A program made the translations under genes and the position numbers. Positions 54,015 to 62,140 of a stretch of 64,000 nt of DNA are shown here, piece by piece. The notes below the pieces were generated by a model. The model did not search any database and had not been told where the DNA came from. It saw only the letters and a program-made list of their open reading frames with translations. The first letter of the stretch is position 1; each line of letters begins with the position of its first letter. Origin of the DNA: Flavobacterium sp. IB48 (lineage in GTDB: Bacteria; Bacteroidota; Bacteroidia; Flavobacteriales; Flavobacteriaceae); assembly GCF_016405855.1 (NCBI RefSeq), contig NZ_JAEFCA010000006.1:186001-250000 (forward strand), read 5' to 3'.

Positions 54015-56647
54015 TGCGCACAATTATTTACAACAGCAGAATAATTTGGATTAGTTTTATTTTGTTTTTGATGACCTGCCCGGTAATAGGGCAGGTTAAA
54101 AAAACAAGACAGCTTACCCAGGCAGACTATCATTTATGGAGTACACTTAAAGCTGAGAGTATTTCAGATCAGGGGACTTGGGTTAGTTATTCACTTATGT
54201 ACGAATCGGGACTCGATACTCTTTTTATTAAAAATACGAATAATGAAAAGACTGTTGCTTTCGCAAAAGGGCGCGATGGAAAATTTATAGGTGATACATC
54301 ATGGTTTGGATGTATAACAGCTGATAATCTGTTTCAAGTTATTAATTTAAAAACAGATAAAATTCAGTACACAGAGAATGTAGAAGCCTTTTCGTTTTCA
54401 AATAATGGTAAGTATATAATCCTGCATTGCAACGAAGCGGAAGGCAAAACGAAAATTGTAATTAGAAATCTTGATGGAAATATAATTGAGAACATTGACA
54501 ATGTTACTTCCTACAGCATGAATCCCAAAGGAAACATACTAGGATATTGCACTTCGCAATCAAATAAAAACACAGTTGATCTTCTTAAATTTGAAAAAGA
54601 AATAACCAAAACTCCAGTAGTACAAAATAGGAAGAGACAATATGAGAATATAATCTGGCAGGCAGAAGGAAACTCGATTGCCTTTGTTAGTCGTTTAGTT
54701 ATGGCAAAACCATTTACAGCCGATATCGTTTTGTTTTACAAAATTGAAGACAAACAGCTTTTTCAATATGATACAACAATTGAAAAAGTCTGGAAAAAAG
54801 ACATGATACTGGATGCCAATTATACTTCCGCGCTGGGGATTTCAGATGATGGAGAGCGGGTATTTTTCAGGATTAAGAAAAAACCGAATCAAAATCAATT
54901 TAGGAATGATTTAGATGTACAGGTTTGGAATGCTACTGACAAAGAACTATTTGCATCACGAGACAATTATGGAAGCACCCAAGATAATCCTAGGCTTGTC
55001 TGCTGGAGACCCGAAAACAATAATTTTTCAGAAATTGAAAATGACGAGCATTCGGTCGCCATACTGGGTGGAACCCAACAATTTGCCCTTGTATATAATC
55101 CAGACACTAATAAGCCCACCTTTAAACAGGAAGCCGATAAAGATTACTATCTTTTAGATTTTAAAACGGGTGCAAAAACAGTGTTTTTACACCAACAGCC
55201 CGGCACCTTTGGAAAATTATATTTTTCTCCTTCCGGCAAATACATTCTTTATTTTAAGGAGGGTAATTGGTGGATATACTCTATTTCAACAGGTATCCAT
55301 ACCAATATGACCTTAGACACGCCTGTTTCTTTTTATGATGATTCCAATGATGAACCCGAAGAACCAAATCCGTACGGTTATATTGGATTCACTGCAAATG
55401 ATGAATCCGTATTGCTTTATGACCAGTTTGATATCTGGCAATTTAAATCTAATGGGACTTTGGCTAAAAAACTAACTTTTGGCAGAGAAAAGAAACAGAT
55501 TTTCAGGTTAGCCGATACTGATAAAGGAAATATAGATCATGTTATATTTAAAGGTAAAGTGATCGATATTTATTCTGATTTAATACTCAAAGCACAGGCA
55601 ATAGACAATAGCAAATCTGGATATTTTAACTTAGATAACAAGCAACACTTACAATCCATAATATACGAGCCAAAATTAATCAGTTCTATATTTAAGGCAA
55701 AAATTTCGAATTCTTATATGTATGTGCAGGAAGATTATAATGAGTCTCCGGTGCTCATCATCAAAAAAAGGAATGCCCCGGCAAAAGTCGTTCATAAAAG
55801 CAATGCGCAACATGACTATTACAGCTGGGGCAAATCGGAGCTTATAGAGTATAAAAATTCTAAAGGAGCAATATTAAAAGGCGTATTGTTTTATCCTTTT
55901 GACTATGATCCTGGTCGGCAATATCCAATGATTGTAAACATATATCAAAAGCAGACAAAAGCACTTCATACTTATGTCAATCCAAGCTTACTTAATGGTT
56001 CTGCATTTAATGTGACATATTATACAAGCCATGATTATTTTGTCTTATTGCCCGATATTATATATGAAATAGGAAGTCCGGGACTTTCTGCTGCGGATTG
56101 CGTAATTTCCGCTACTCACAGTGTCATAGAAACGGCGTCAATTGATAAAGCTAAAATTGGATTGATTGGACATTCTTTTGGCGCATATGAAGCCTTTTTC
56201 ATCATCACTCAAACAAATTTGTTTGCAGCTGCCGTAGCCGGTTCGGGCATATCGGATTTGACTAGCGGTTATTTGTCAGTAAATTGGGGATATAAAAACA
56301 TGAACAGCTGGCGTTATGAATACCAACAGTTTCGCATGAAAAAAACACTATTTGAAGATTTTCAAGGGTATCGTAAAAACTCACCTATCTTTTTTGCATC
56401 AAATGTGAATACTCCATTATTATCCTATACAGGAGCGGAAGATACAACTGTAAATCCGGCTCAGACTATGGAGTTTTATCTCGCACTCAGACGGCTAAAA
56501 AAAGAGCATATTATGCTGCTTTATCCAAAAGAAAATCACACTATACAAGGACGCGCGAATCAAATTGATTTAACACACAAAATTTCAGAGTGGTTTGGAT
56601 ATTATTTGAAAGGAGAAAAAAAACCGGATTGGTTTGAAGCTCATTAA
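54014..56647 (+). CDS. S9-family (prolyl oligopeptidase-like) serine peptidase
   Basis: 877 residues. A signal segment (about 9-28, ending VIGQVKK) precedes a long beta-propeller-like region and a C-terminal alpha/beta-hydrolase domain. The catalytic triad is visible: Ser in GLIGHSFGAYEAF, Asp in TGAEDTTVNP and His in PKENHTIQG. It is exported, probably periplasmic, and co-transcribed with susCD, suggesting that it digests imported peptides. The propeller part is poorly conserved to my eye. Confidence 0.9.
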   Translation: MRTIIYNSRIIWISFILFLMTCPVIGQVKKTRQLTQADYHLWSTLKAESISDQGTWVSYSLMYESGLDTLFIKNTNNEKTVAFAKGRDGKFIGDTSWFGCITADNLFQVINLKTDKIQYTENVEAFSFSNNGKYIILHCNEAEGKTKIVIRNLDGNIIENIDNVTSYSMNPKGNILGYCTSQSNKNTVDLLKFEKEITKTPVVQNRKRQYENIIWQAEGNSIAFVSRLVMAKPFTADIVLFYKIEDKQLFQYDTTIEKVWKKDMILDANYTSALGISDDGERVFFRIKKKPNQNQFRNDLDVQVWNATDKELFASRDNYGSTQDNPRLVCWRPENNNFSEIENDEHSVAILGGTQQFALVYNPDTNKPTFKQEADKDYYLLDFKTGAKTVFLHQQPGTFGKLYFSPSGKYILYFKEGNWWIYSISTGIHTNMTLDTPVSFYDDSNDEPEEPNPYGYIGFTANDESVLLYDQFDIWQFKSNGTLAKKLTFGREKKQIFRLADTDKGNIDHVIFKGKVIDIYSDLILKAQAIDNSKSGYFNLDNKQHLQSIIYEPKLISSIFKAKISNSYMYVQEDYNESPVLIIKKRNAPAKVVHKSNAQHDYYSWGKSELIEYKNSKGAILKGVLFYPFDYDPGRQYPMIVNIYQKQTKALHTYVNPSLLNGSAFNVTYYTSHDYFVLLPDIIYEIGSPGLSAADCVISATHSVIETASIDKAKIGLIGHSFGAYEAFFIITQTNLFAAAVAGSGISDLTSGYLSVNWGYKNMNSWRYEYQQFRMKKTLFEDFQGYRKNSPIFFASNVNTPLLSYTGAEDTTVNPAQTMEFYLALRRLKKEHIMLLYPKENHTIQGRANQIDLTHKISEWFGYYLKGEKKPDWFEAH

Positions 56648-56662
56648 AAGCGAAATAAAGAA

Positions 56663-56697
56663 CAATGCAGTTCGGGCATATAGCTGGAACTGCATTG
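56663..56697. terminator. Terminator between susCD-S9 and the opposing operon
   Basis: An 11-bp perfect inverted repeat, CAATGCAGTTC (56663-56673) and GAACTGCATTG (56687-56697), 16 bp after the S9 stop and followed by a T-containing stretch. Confidence 0.75.
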
Positions 56698-56736
56698 CAT
56701 TTTAAGGTTAATTTTTTAATAACTAACTTGATTTAC

Positions 56737-57012
56737 TCAGGGGATTTTGTACAAAGGCACATCACAAACATTGACATTTGGATTCGCCTTACCGTACAAT
56801 TGAGTACCGCCTGATGTACAAATGTTAGCATTAAAAACTGTACTACATTGCTGTTGAGCGTGACACGGATCAGCTTGTGAAACGTATCTGTAGCCTTGTA
56901 CATTAGCGAGTGCTTTTGTACTGCTCATTGAGGTAGTGACAAAAGCACCACCCACACCTAGAACCACAATTGCCGCCGGCATCATGATTCCTTTTAAAAA
57001 ATTTCTTCTCAT
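56737..57012 (-). CDS. DUF6520-like small exported Cys-containing protein
   Basis: 91 residues. The N-terminus MRRNFLKGIMMPAAIVVLGVGGAFVTTSMS is a signal/anchor typical of DUF6520 proteins; the C-terminal part carries four Cys (PCHAQQQC, NICTSGG, NVCDVP), suitable for disulfides. The DUF6520 family is common in flavobacteria beside MauE/DoxX-like genes, as here. Function unknown. Confidence 0.75.
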   Translation of the reverse strand: MRRNFLKGIMMPAAIVVLGVGGAFVTTSMSSTKALANVQGYRYVSQADPCHAQQQCSTVFNANICTSGGTQLYGKANPNVNVCDVPLYKIP

Positions 57013-57112
57013 AATAAAAAATATTAAATCATTATGACCTACTCTTTTTTACAGGTTTTCGATCTTACCCCTGGAATCGCGCGATACATTTTTAATCATT
57101 TTTGATTTTCGT

Positions 57113-58192
57113 TTATTTTTTTACAGGTTTACTTTGCATTAAGTATCCCCGGAGTTTGTAGCATACTATTTTTTCATCAATTAAAGCATACAGATAATTA
57201 TTTGCCACATACATCGCTCTTAATTTTTTTTGACCAATATTATAAATTGGAAAACTCGAACGATAGGTATTGTTTGTCAGATCGTACACATCTATAATAC
57301 TTGCTCTCTTCCAAATTTCTTCGGGTTCATACAAACCCGGTAAAGAGGAATTGACATACAATAAATTACCTTCCACAGCACTGAGTTTATTGACAACGAG
57401 CGGCGGTTTAGAAAAAGTTTTCATATTACTATTTTTAAGCTTTGCTAATTTAATCTGAGCACGGCTTACAGTATCAATAGTATTGCCTCTGTAATCTAAA
57501 GTAAGATCCGGTTCAGAAACAATGTATTGGTTCCGATAGAGATAGACATAAACTACTTTATTTAACTGGCTGTTAAAATGGAAACTTCCGTCTGTATCGA
57601 ATATTCCGTCAAACTGTTTTTGCAAGAGCAATGGCGCATATTTTACTTTTGTGGTATCAGATAAATTTAAAGTTCCCATTAGGCTTTCCCCTCTTTTTGG
57701 TTTCATATAGCGAATAACCATGTTCACGGAGTCTATCGGTTCTAAGTGCGAAAAATAATAACCGCTATTTATTCGTAAAGAAGCCGTCCAGGTCTTAGTA
57801 TTACCTTTGAATATATAAGGAACGATGCCTTCAAAAACATAGAAGTTCTGTTCTAGTATTCTTATTTGCGGTGAGCGAAATTCAAGGCGTTGCTGCTTTA
57901 ATTTTATGTGATGAATTTTTCTACTCTTTAATGTGGAATCAAACTCCATTATCTGCAATGGTGCCGTGTAATTACCGAGATATATTTTACCATTATTGCT
58001 CCCTGCAAAATAGTAGGAATTAAACCTCAAGTCTGCCTGATGTATTTCCTGCGCAACATGCTGTGGAAATCTTCTTATAAACTTATTTTTATAATGAATC
58101 ATATGCTCCGAGAGAGTAAAGAACAAAATCATAATCCCAACCCCCAGGACAGTGCAAATCAACAGCAGGATAATTTTTAATTTATATCTCAT
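57113..58192 (-). CDS. Uncharacterised membrane-anchored extracytoplasmic protein
   Basis: 359 residues with one N-terminal anchor (LKIILLLICTVLGVGIMILFF) and a beta-rich body whose repeated strand-turn pattern (for example NNGKIYLGNYTAPLQIMEFD, KIVCYKL) suggests a beta-propeller. No catalytic motif. It lies 11 bp after the MauE/DoxX-like gene and 100 bp before the DUF6520 gene, and probably acts with them. Function not assigned. Confidence 0.7.
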   Translation of the reverse strand: MRYKLKIILLLICTVLGVGIMILFFTLSEHMIHYKNKFIRRFPQHVAQEIHQADLRFNSYYFAGSNNGKIYLGNYTAPLQIMEFDSTLKSRKIHHIKLKQQRLEFRSPQIRILEQNFYVFEGIVPYIFKGNTKTWTASLRINSGYYFSHLEPIDSVNMVIRYMKPKRGESLMGTLNLSDTTKVKYAPLLLQKQFDGIFDTDGSFHFNSQLNKVVYVYLYRNQYIVSEPDLTLDYRGNTIDTVSRAQIKLAKLKNSNMKTFSKPPLVVNKLSAVEGNLLYVNSSLPGLYEPEEIWKRASIIDVYDLTNNTYRSSFPIYNIGQKKLRAMYVANNYLYALIDEKIVCYKLRGYLMQSKPVKK

Positions 58193-58203
58193 GATTTCCA
58201 GGT

Positions 58204-58644
58204 TTATTGATTATTTACATTGCCTTTTACGGGGATAAATAAAATACCTATTATAGCTAATATGATAAAGCAGATATTAAAAACCAGATGTTCTCCCCAT
58301 GTCATTTTCTCCAGTATTCCACCACACGAACATGGCACAAAAGCACTATAATTCAGAATAATATAAATGTAGGCTGTAAACATTATCATGAGCAGATAAC
58401 TAGCGTAAAGACCAACTAACCTAACATGTCTTAGAAGTAATGAAGCTGCTATAATAATTTCTAAAACAGGCACAGTTATGGAAGTCCAGTTGGCTACAGC
58501 GCTAAGTAATGGGGATTGACCTAATTGTATTTTAAAATTTTCAAAATCAAATAATTTACTGGTCGCGGCATATACAAATAGCAAAACAAAAAGCAGGCAA
58601 ATTATATCAACTACAATGTTTTTAAAAGATACTGATGTTTTCAT
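58204..58644 (-). CDS. MauE/DoxX-like membrane protein
   Basis: 146 residues with four membrane segments (for example VVDIICLLFVLLFVYAATSK, SITVPVLEIIIAASLLL, LYASYLLMIMFTAYIYIIL, HLVFNICFIILAIIGILFI). The motif AFVPCSCGGILEKMTWGEH, with a CxC pair, is the redox-associated MauE/DoxX signature. It may keep the Cys of the neighbouring small exported protein in the right redox state (inference). Confidence 0.82.
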   Translation of the reverse strand: MKTSVSFKNIVVDIICLLFVLLFVYAATSKLFDFENFKIQLGQSPLLSAVANWTSITVPVLEIIIAASLLLRHVRLVGLYASYLLMIMFTAYIYIILNYSAFVPCSCGGILEKMTWGEHLVFNICFIILAIIGILFIPVKGNVNNQ

Positions 58645-59013
58645 ATTTTTCCTTTTTATCTTTTAGTGGTCCATAATTAAAAATCATACTTGAACAAATC
58701 AAACAGATTAATATTCAACAACTTAATCATTAACAACCATCACTCTACAAGCATTTTTAAAAGAGCCAAATTAGAACAATACGGCAAAAGGATTGTTCTA
58801 AAAAACGATCCAAAATTTATAAAAAACGATCCATTTTACTACTTTGTGAAAAGCAAAGGCAGAAAAATATTGACCTATTATAAATTAGAGAAACAGATAA
58901 CCAAATTGCAGATTTGAAACACCTCAAAATGCATTTGCATACTGAAACAAAACATTATACTTTTGTGCAAGTTTAGAGAACTCTCTGGCAGCAATTTCAG
59001 ATTGAAATGCCAC
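58645..59013. other. Intergenic region before the RiPP-like cluster
   Basis: About 370 AT-rich bases. It must hold the promoter of the minus-strand MauE/DoxX-DUF6520 operon. A 75-codon Lys-rich plus-strand frame (58690-58917) is present but unconvincing. No other feature seen. Confidence 0.4.
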
Positions 59014-59047
59014 AAAAAAAGCGATCATTATTGATCGCTTTTTTATT
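59014..59047. terminator. Bidirectional terminator
   Basis: A-run plus GCGATCA (59021-59027), loop, TGATCGC (59032-59038) plus a T-run: a strong hairpin flanked by A7 and T7, able to stop transcription in both directions. It closes the cluster on its left side. Confidence 0.88.
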
Positions 59048-59076
59048 ATTTATTATTTTTTATGTACCTGAATTAT

Positions 59077-59301
59077 TTACAACTCGCTTTCAAAATAATC
59101 CAGAAAACTACTATCAAAAATATTGTTGTCATTTTCGAGAAGTTCATGCAAATCAATTTTAATATTTTTATAATCAATCAACTCATAAAACACATATAAC
59201 TTCTCTGTACATTTAGGACAAATAGTTTTTCCAGCCCATCTATTGAGTTTAATTTTTATACTCGCCTTACACTTGGGACAAGTATGATATTCGCTCCTCA
59301 T
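59077..59301 (-). CDS. Small zinc-ribbon protein
   Basis: Started at 59301 (MRSEYHTCPKCKASIKIKL); an upstream in-frame ATG adds a poor N-terminus. 74 residues. Two CxxC pairs (CPKC near residue 8 and CPKC near residue 29) form a zinc ribbon, followed by an acidic tail. It lies 140 bp beyond the precursor terminator. It may be a cluster-linked regulator or an unrelated small gene; I cannot decide. Confidence 0.65.
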   Translation of the reverse strand: MRSEYHTCPKCKASIKIKLNRWAGKTICPKCTEKLYVFYELIDYKNIKIDLHELLENDNNIFDSSFLDYFESEL

Positions 59302-59440
59302 AAACTTATAAAATATATTAATGACAAAGCAACACAATATATTAGAAAATAATGCTTAATTTTTTTTATTTATTTTCGAATTCTCCAACATGACGAAGAT
59401 TTTTTTTAGCCGTAAAATCAATATTAAGGAATAAAAAAAT

Positions 59441-59481
59441 AGCACAAAATTTTATTCCAGATGAGAATAAAACTTTGTGCT
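59441..59481 (-). terminator. Terminator of the precursor peptide 1 gene
   Basis: A 17-bp inverted repeat (59441-59457 with 59465-59481) with one mismatch; on the minus strand it is followed by a T-run (A-run at 59432-59438). It lies 22 bp after the stop of the first precursor gene. Confidence 0.9.
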
Positions 59482-59502
59482 TTCTAATAATTTTAAACAG
59501 GA

Positions 59503-59694
59503 TTAATTTGCTCTAAATCTGATATAATCTGGAGTATAAGGAGTAGTTGTGTAATGACACGCTCCTAAAATCCCTCCGGTTAATTTTTCTAAATCCATTT
59601 GATCTTGTTCATTAACAGCGATACTTTTAAACTGTTCAAGTGACATTTTTTGATTGTCTTTTACAACATTCTTTAAATTTTTTAAATCTAACAT
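59503..59694 (-). CDS. RiPP-like precursor peptide 1
   Basis: 63 residues. The leader (residues 1-41) runs MLDLKNLKNVVKDNQ...SLEQFKSIAVNEQDQ...LEKLTGG and is nearly the same in two other genes of this region. After the GG comes ILGACHYTTTPYTPDYIRF..., 22 residues if cleavage follows Gly41. The Cys and His of GACH are the only ones in the peptide and are invariant across the three paralogues. This is the pattern of a double-glycine-leader peptide whose core is modified after translation. It has its own promoter and terminator. Confidence 0.8.
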   Translation of the reverse strand: MLDLKNLKNVVKDNQKMSLEQFKSIAVNEQDQMDLEKLTGGILGACHYTTTPYTPDYIRFRAN

Positions 59695-59723
59695 AATTGT
59701 ATTATTTTGATTATTAATTATTA

Positions 59724-59753
59724 CAAATCTACAAATAAATTCGATTATTGCAA
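59724..59753 (-). promoter_or_regulatory. Promoter of precursor peptide 1
   Basis: Minus strand: TTGC (59750-59753), an 18-bp spacer, then TAGATTTG (59724-59731), matching TTG-N-TAnnTTTG of Bacteroidetes. It lies 30 bp before the start codon. The precursor 2 promoter has the same spacing and the same CTTGCAA context. Confidence 0.7.
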
Positions 59754-59843
59754 GTATTTTCTCTTAAAAAATAGACAAAAAGACAGATTATACTTATTCT
59801 AAATATTTAATTAGCTGGCATGCCAAATTAAAAATCTTAGAAT

Positions 59844-60014
59844 CTAATAATACGATTCCCATCCAGGCTGAGTATGGCAAGCTCCCAATATTCCTCCTGT
59901 TAATTTTTCTAAGTCCATTTGATCTTGCTCATTAATAGCAATACTCTTAAATTGCTCCAAAGACATTTTTTGATTGTCTTTTATCACACTTCTTAAATTT
60001 TTTAAATTTAACAT
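59844..60014 (-). CDS. RiPP-like precursor peptide 2
   Basis: 56 residues: leader MLNLKNLRSVIKDNQ...LEKLTGG (1-41), then ILGACHTQPGWESYY (15 residues). Leader identity with peptide 1 is very high (five or six changes), while the core after GACH is unrelated. The single His and single Cys are in GACH. It has its own promoter (60044-60073) and lies 149 bp upstream of peptide 1, so the two look like a tandem duplication. Confidence 0.8.
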   Translation of the reverse strand: MLNLKNLRSVIKDNQKMSLEQFKSIAINEQDQMDLEKLTGGILGACHTQPGWESYY

Positions 60015-60043
60015 AAATTATTTATTTAAATTATTAACATTCT

Positions 60044-60073
60044 CAAAGCTATAAAAATAACTTAAATTTGCAA
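60044..60073 (-). promoter_or_regulatory. Promoter of precursor peptide 2
   Basis: Minus strand: TTGC (60070-60073), 18-bp spacer, TAGCTTTG (60044-60051). It lies 30 bp before the start codon, at the same spacing as the peptide 1 promoter. Confidence 0.7.
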
Positions 60074-60117
60074 GTGTTTCCATTTAATTACTAAATACCT
60101 CATATAAGTTGGAATTC

Positions 60118-61119
60118 CTACTTTTGTTTCTCAGCTATAAATAACCAATTTCTATAAACCTGATATGAAATTGAACTATCATCTTTTAAGTGAGGAGTTT
60201 CAACTACTTTGTCTACTATTGTTTTATAATTATTTTTTTCAAAAAACATACGGAACTCTTCTGCAGTTAACATTTCAATTTCATCTGAGAAGAAGTAATC
60301 TAAAGGTCCGAAATGTATAAATAAGCCTTTAGATTTTAAAATACTATTAATTTTAGGAAACCACAGTTTAAGAGCAATCACATCGGTGAAATAAATAGAA
60401 AATATACTATCTAAAGAGTTATCTTTAAACGGCAGGTTCAAAACGTCAGATACAAAAAAATCAATTTTTTCAATAATTTTTATTCTATTTGTTTCATTAA
60501 TGAATGCGCTATATTTCCTGGCAACATCTTCTATTCTAAAAACATTCTTGTGATTAGGATTATAAAACTCATAAGTTCCAGATGTCAGTAATTTATTAAT
60601 ATGCCAAAGCATTGAAAAAGATTTATCAGTTGCATAAATTTTATCAAACAAATCATAAAATTCTACAACCAATCTACCTGCACCACATCCTAAAAATAAA
60701 GAGTTCGTTAAACTATAATTTGTTAGCTCTTTTTTTATAGATTCCACAATTATTTTAATTTGTTGCTCTCCCTCTTGCAGATAACTCCAATCTCTTTTTA
60801 AATACCAAAAATCTTTTAATGTGATTTGAAAATTATCGTTTCTATTCAAATTTAATTTTAATATATCATCAACTGTAATATACTCTTTTATCCCCCCAAG
60901 TATTTCATTAATATTATTATAATTACACAAGTACGCTTCCAGAAGTTTATTTACATACTGCTGTCTTTCACCTTCATATTTACTAAAATGCAAAAGCTTA
61001 TATTCATTACTTTTGTTACTATTATAAAGAAGTAAATACGACTCAGCTAAATACTTATTTACATCTTGGATATAAATTTTAACTCCATCAATCACTATAA
61101 AATCTGTACTAAATACCAT
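60118..61119 (-). CDS. N2227 / carnosine N-methyltransferase-family enzyme
   Basis: 333 residues. It shows the layout of the N2227 (CARNMT1) family: WYLKRDWSYLQEGEQQ (about 105-120), where the family has RDWS...G; the SAM loop LFLGCGAGRLVVEF (141-154); YFTD (243-246); and INSILKSKGLFIHFGPLDYF (257-276), the family's 'I..LLKPGG..INLGPL' block. CARNMT1 methylates a histidine imidazole nitrogen in carnosine. Next to peptides with one invariant His, peptide histidine methylation is the natural proposal. It starts 8 bp after the upstream CmoA-like gene, as an operon. Family placement is my reading of motifs; the substrate is inferred. Confidence 0.72.
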   Translation of the reverse strand: MVFSTDFIVIDGVKIYIQDVNKYLAESYLLLYNSNKSNEYKLLHFSKYEGERQQYVNKLLEAYLCNYNNINEILGGIKEYITVDDILKLNLNRNDNFQITLKDFWYLKRDWSYLQEGEQQIKIIVESIKKELTNYSLTNSLFLGCGAGRLVVEFYDLFDKIYATDKSFSMLWHINKLLTSGTYEFYNPNHKNVFRIEDVARKYSAFINETNRIKIIEKIDFFVSDVLNLPFKDNSLDSIFSIYFTDVIALKLWFPKINSILKSKGLFIHFGPLDYFFSDEIEMLTAEEFRMFFEKNNYKTIVDKVVETPHLKDDSSISYQVYRNWLFIAEKQK

Positions 61120-61126
61120 AAAAAAA

Positions 61127-61810
61127 TTACTTAATTGCTAAAAAACCTTCAAAACAAACATATTTCATTATACTGACAACATCTTTAAAACCAGCCCTTT
61201 GGAGTAAGTCTAAGTTTCCCTGAGTAGAGAATGGTTCTAATACTCCTTTCAAGCTCCTTGTTTTATCAAAAATATCCTCCTTAGAAAAACCTTGCTCTAA
61301 TTTATAGTCATTATACAAGGCTGTAAAGATATCCTGAAAACGAGCATCTGTTCCGCGAACCTTTTCAAATAGTATAAAAGCACCGCCCCAATTAAGAGAC
61401 TCATAAATTTTATCAAAAATTAATTGACGCTCTCTAGGTTTAATAAACTGGATTGTATAATAAGAGATTATCATGTCTGCTTTGTCAAGATTCATATTAA
61501 GAATATTATCACATACAATATCAATATTATCATATTCCACAACCTTTTTATTGGCATAGTCAACCATATCTTGTTCTATTTCTACTCCAATAAATTTTAT
61601 CTTCTTTTTTTTGTTATGTTCGGCTAAATTTAATATTAGAGAACCAGTACTGCATCCTATTTCATAGCATATCGACTCATTTGAAAGAAAAAAATCAGAT
61701 AAACGACAAACTAAATCATGTCCTTCTTTATACATTGGGACAGATTTCAAAATATGGCTATCGAATTTTTCTACAATTTCACCTGAGAAATTCCAATCAG
61801 AGTTAATCAT
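61127..61810 (-). CDS. CmoA-family SAM-dependent enzyme
   Basis: I start at 61810 (MINSDWNFSGEIVEKFDS); an upstream ATG adds a hydrophobic tail unlike the family. 227 residues. It aligns along its length with CmoA, the carboxy-SAM synthase of tRNA wobble modification: DWNFSGEIVEKF.., SVPMY, YEIGCSTGSL (SAM loop), ISYYTIQFIKPRERQLIFDK and GGAFILFEKV. The Arg that in E. coli CmoA binds the carboxyl group of carboxy-SAM aligns with Thr here, with Arg one position on. Whether it makes carboxy-SAM or simply methylates is open. Set among precursor genes, a role in peptide modification is likelier than tRNA work. Confidence 0.72.
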   Translation of the reverse strand: MINSDWNFSGEIVEKFDSHILKSVPMYKEGHDLVCRLSDFFLSNESICYEIGCSTGSLILNLAEHNKKKKIKFIGVEIEQDMVDYANKKVVEYDNIDIVCDNILNMNLDKADMIISYYTIQFIKPRERQLIFDKIYESLNWGGAFILFEKVRGTDARFQDIFTALYNDYKLEQGFSKEDIFDKTRSLKGVLEPFSTQGNLDLLQRAGFKDVVSIMKYVCFEGFLAIK

Positions 61811-61906
61811 TTTAAATAAATTTAATTTGTAAATAATTTGGAAAAAAAATAGGAAAGTTTGAATCAACTTCCCTATTAATTTAACTTAAGCTATCAGGGC
61901 AGAATA

Positions 61907-62086
61907 CTACCAGCTATATTGATAACCTCCAGGGATTTTTTCCCAGTGACAAGCACCTAAAATTCCTCCAGTTAATTTCTCCAAGTCAACTTGATCTTGT
62001 TCTTGAAGTGCAATACTTTTAAATTGCTCTAAAGACAACTTTTGTCCTTCTTTTACTGCTGCTTGAAAATTTTTCAAATCTAACAT
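61907..62086 (-). CDS. RiPP-like precursor peptide 3
   Basis: 59 residues: leader MLDLKNFQAAVKEGQ...SLEQFKSIALQEQDQ...LEKLTGG (1-41), then ILGACHWEKIPGGYQYSW (18 residues). It diverges more from peptides 1 and 2 in the leader than they do from each other. No separate TAnnTTTG promoter is evident upstream, so it may be read through from the 199-aa gene, 54 bp away. The single Cys and His are again in GACH. Confidence 0.8.
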   Translation of the reverse strand: MLDLKNFQAAVKEGQKLSLEQFKSIALQEQDQVDLEKLTGGILGACHWEKIPGGYQYSW

Positions 62087-62140
62087 ACACTTTTTCGTAT
62101 TAAATTAATAATTTGATAAAGTAAATACTTATTTTTTTAA

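Noticed and set aside
58690..58917. 75-codon plus-strand frame, Lys/Asn-rich, opposite the MauE/DoxX promoter
   Set aside because: Low-complexity composition, no recognisable domain, and it lies in the region where the opposite-strand promoter must be.
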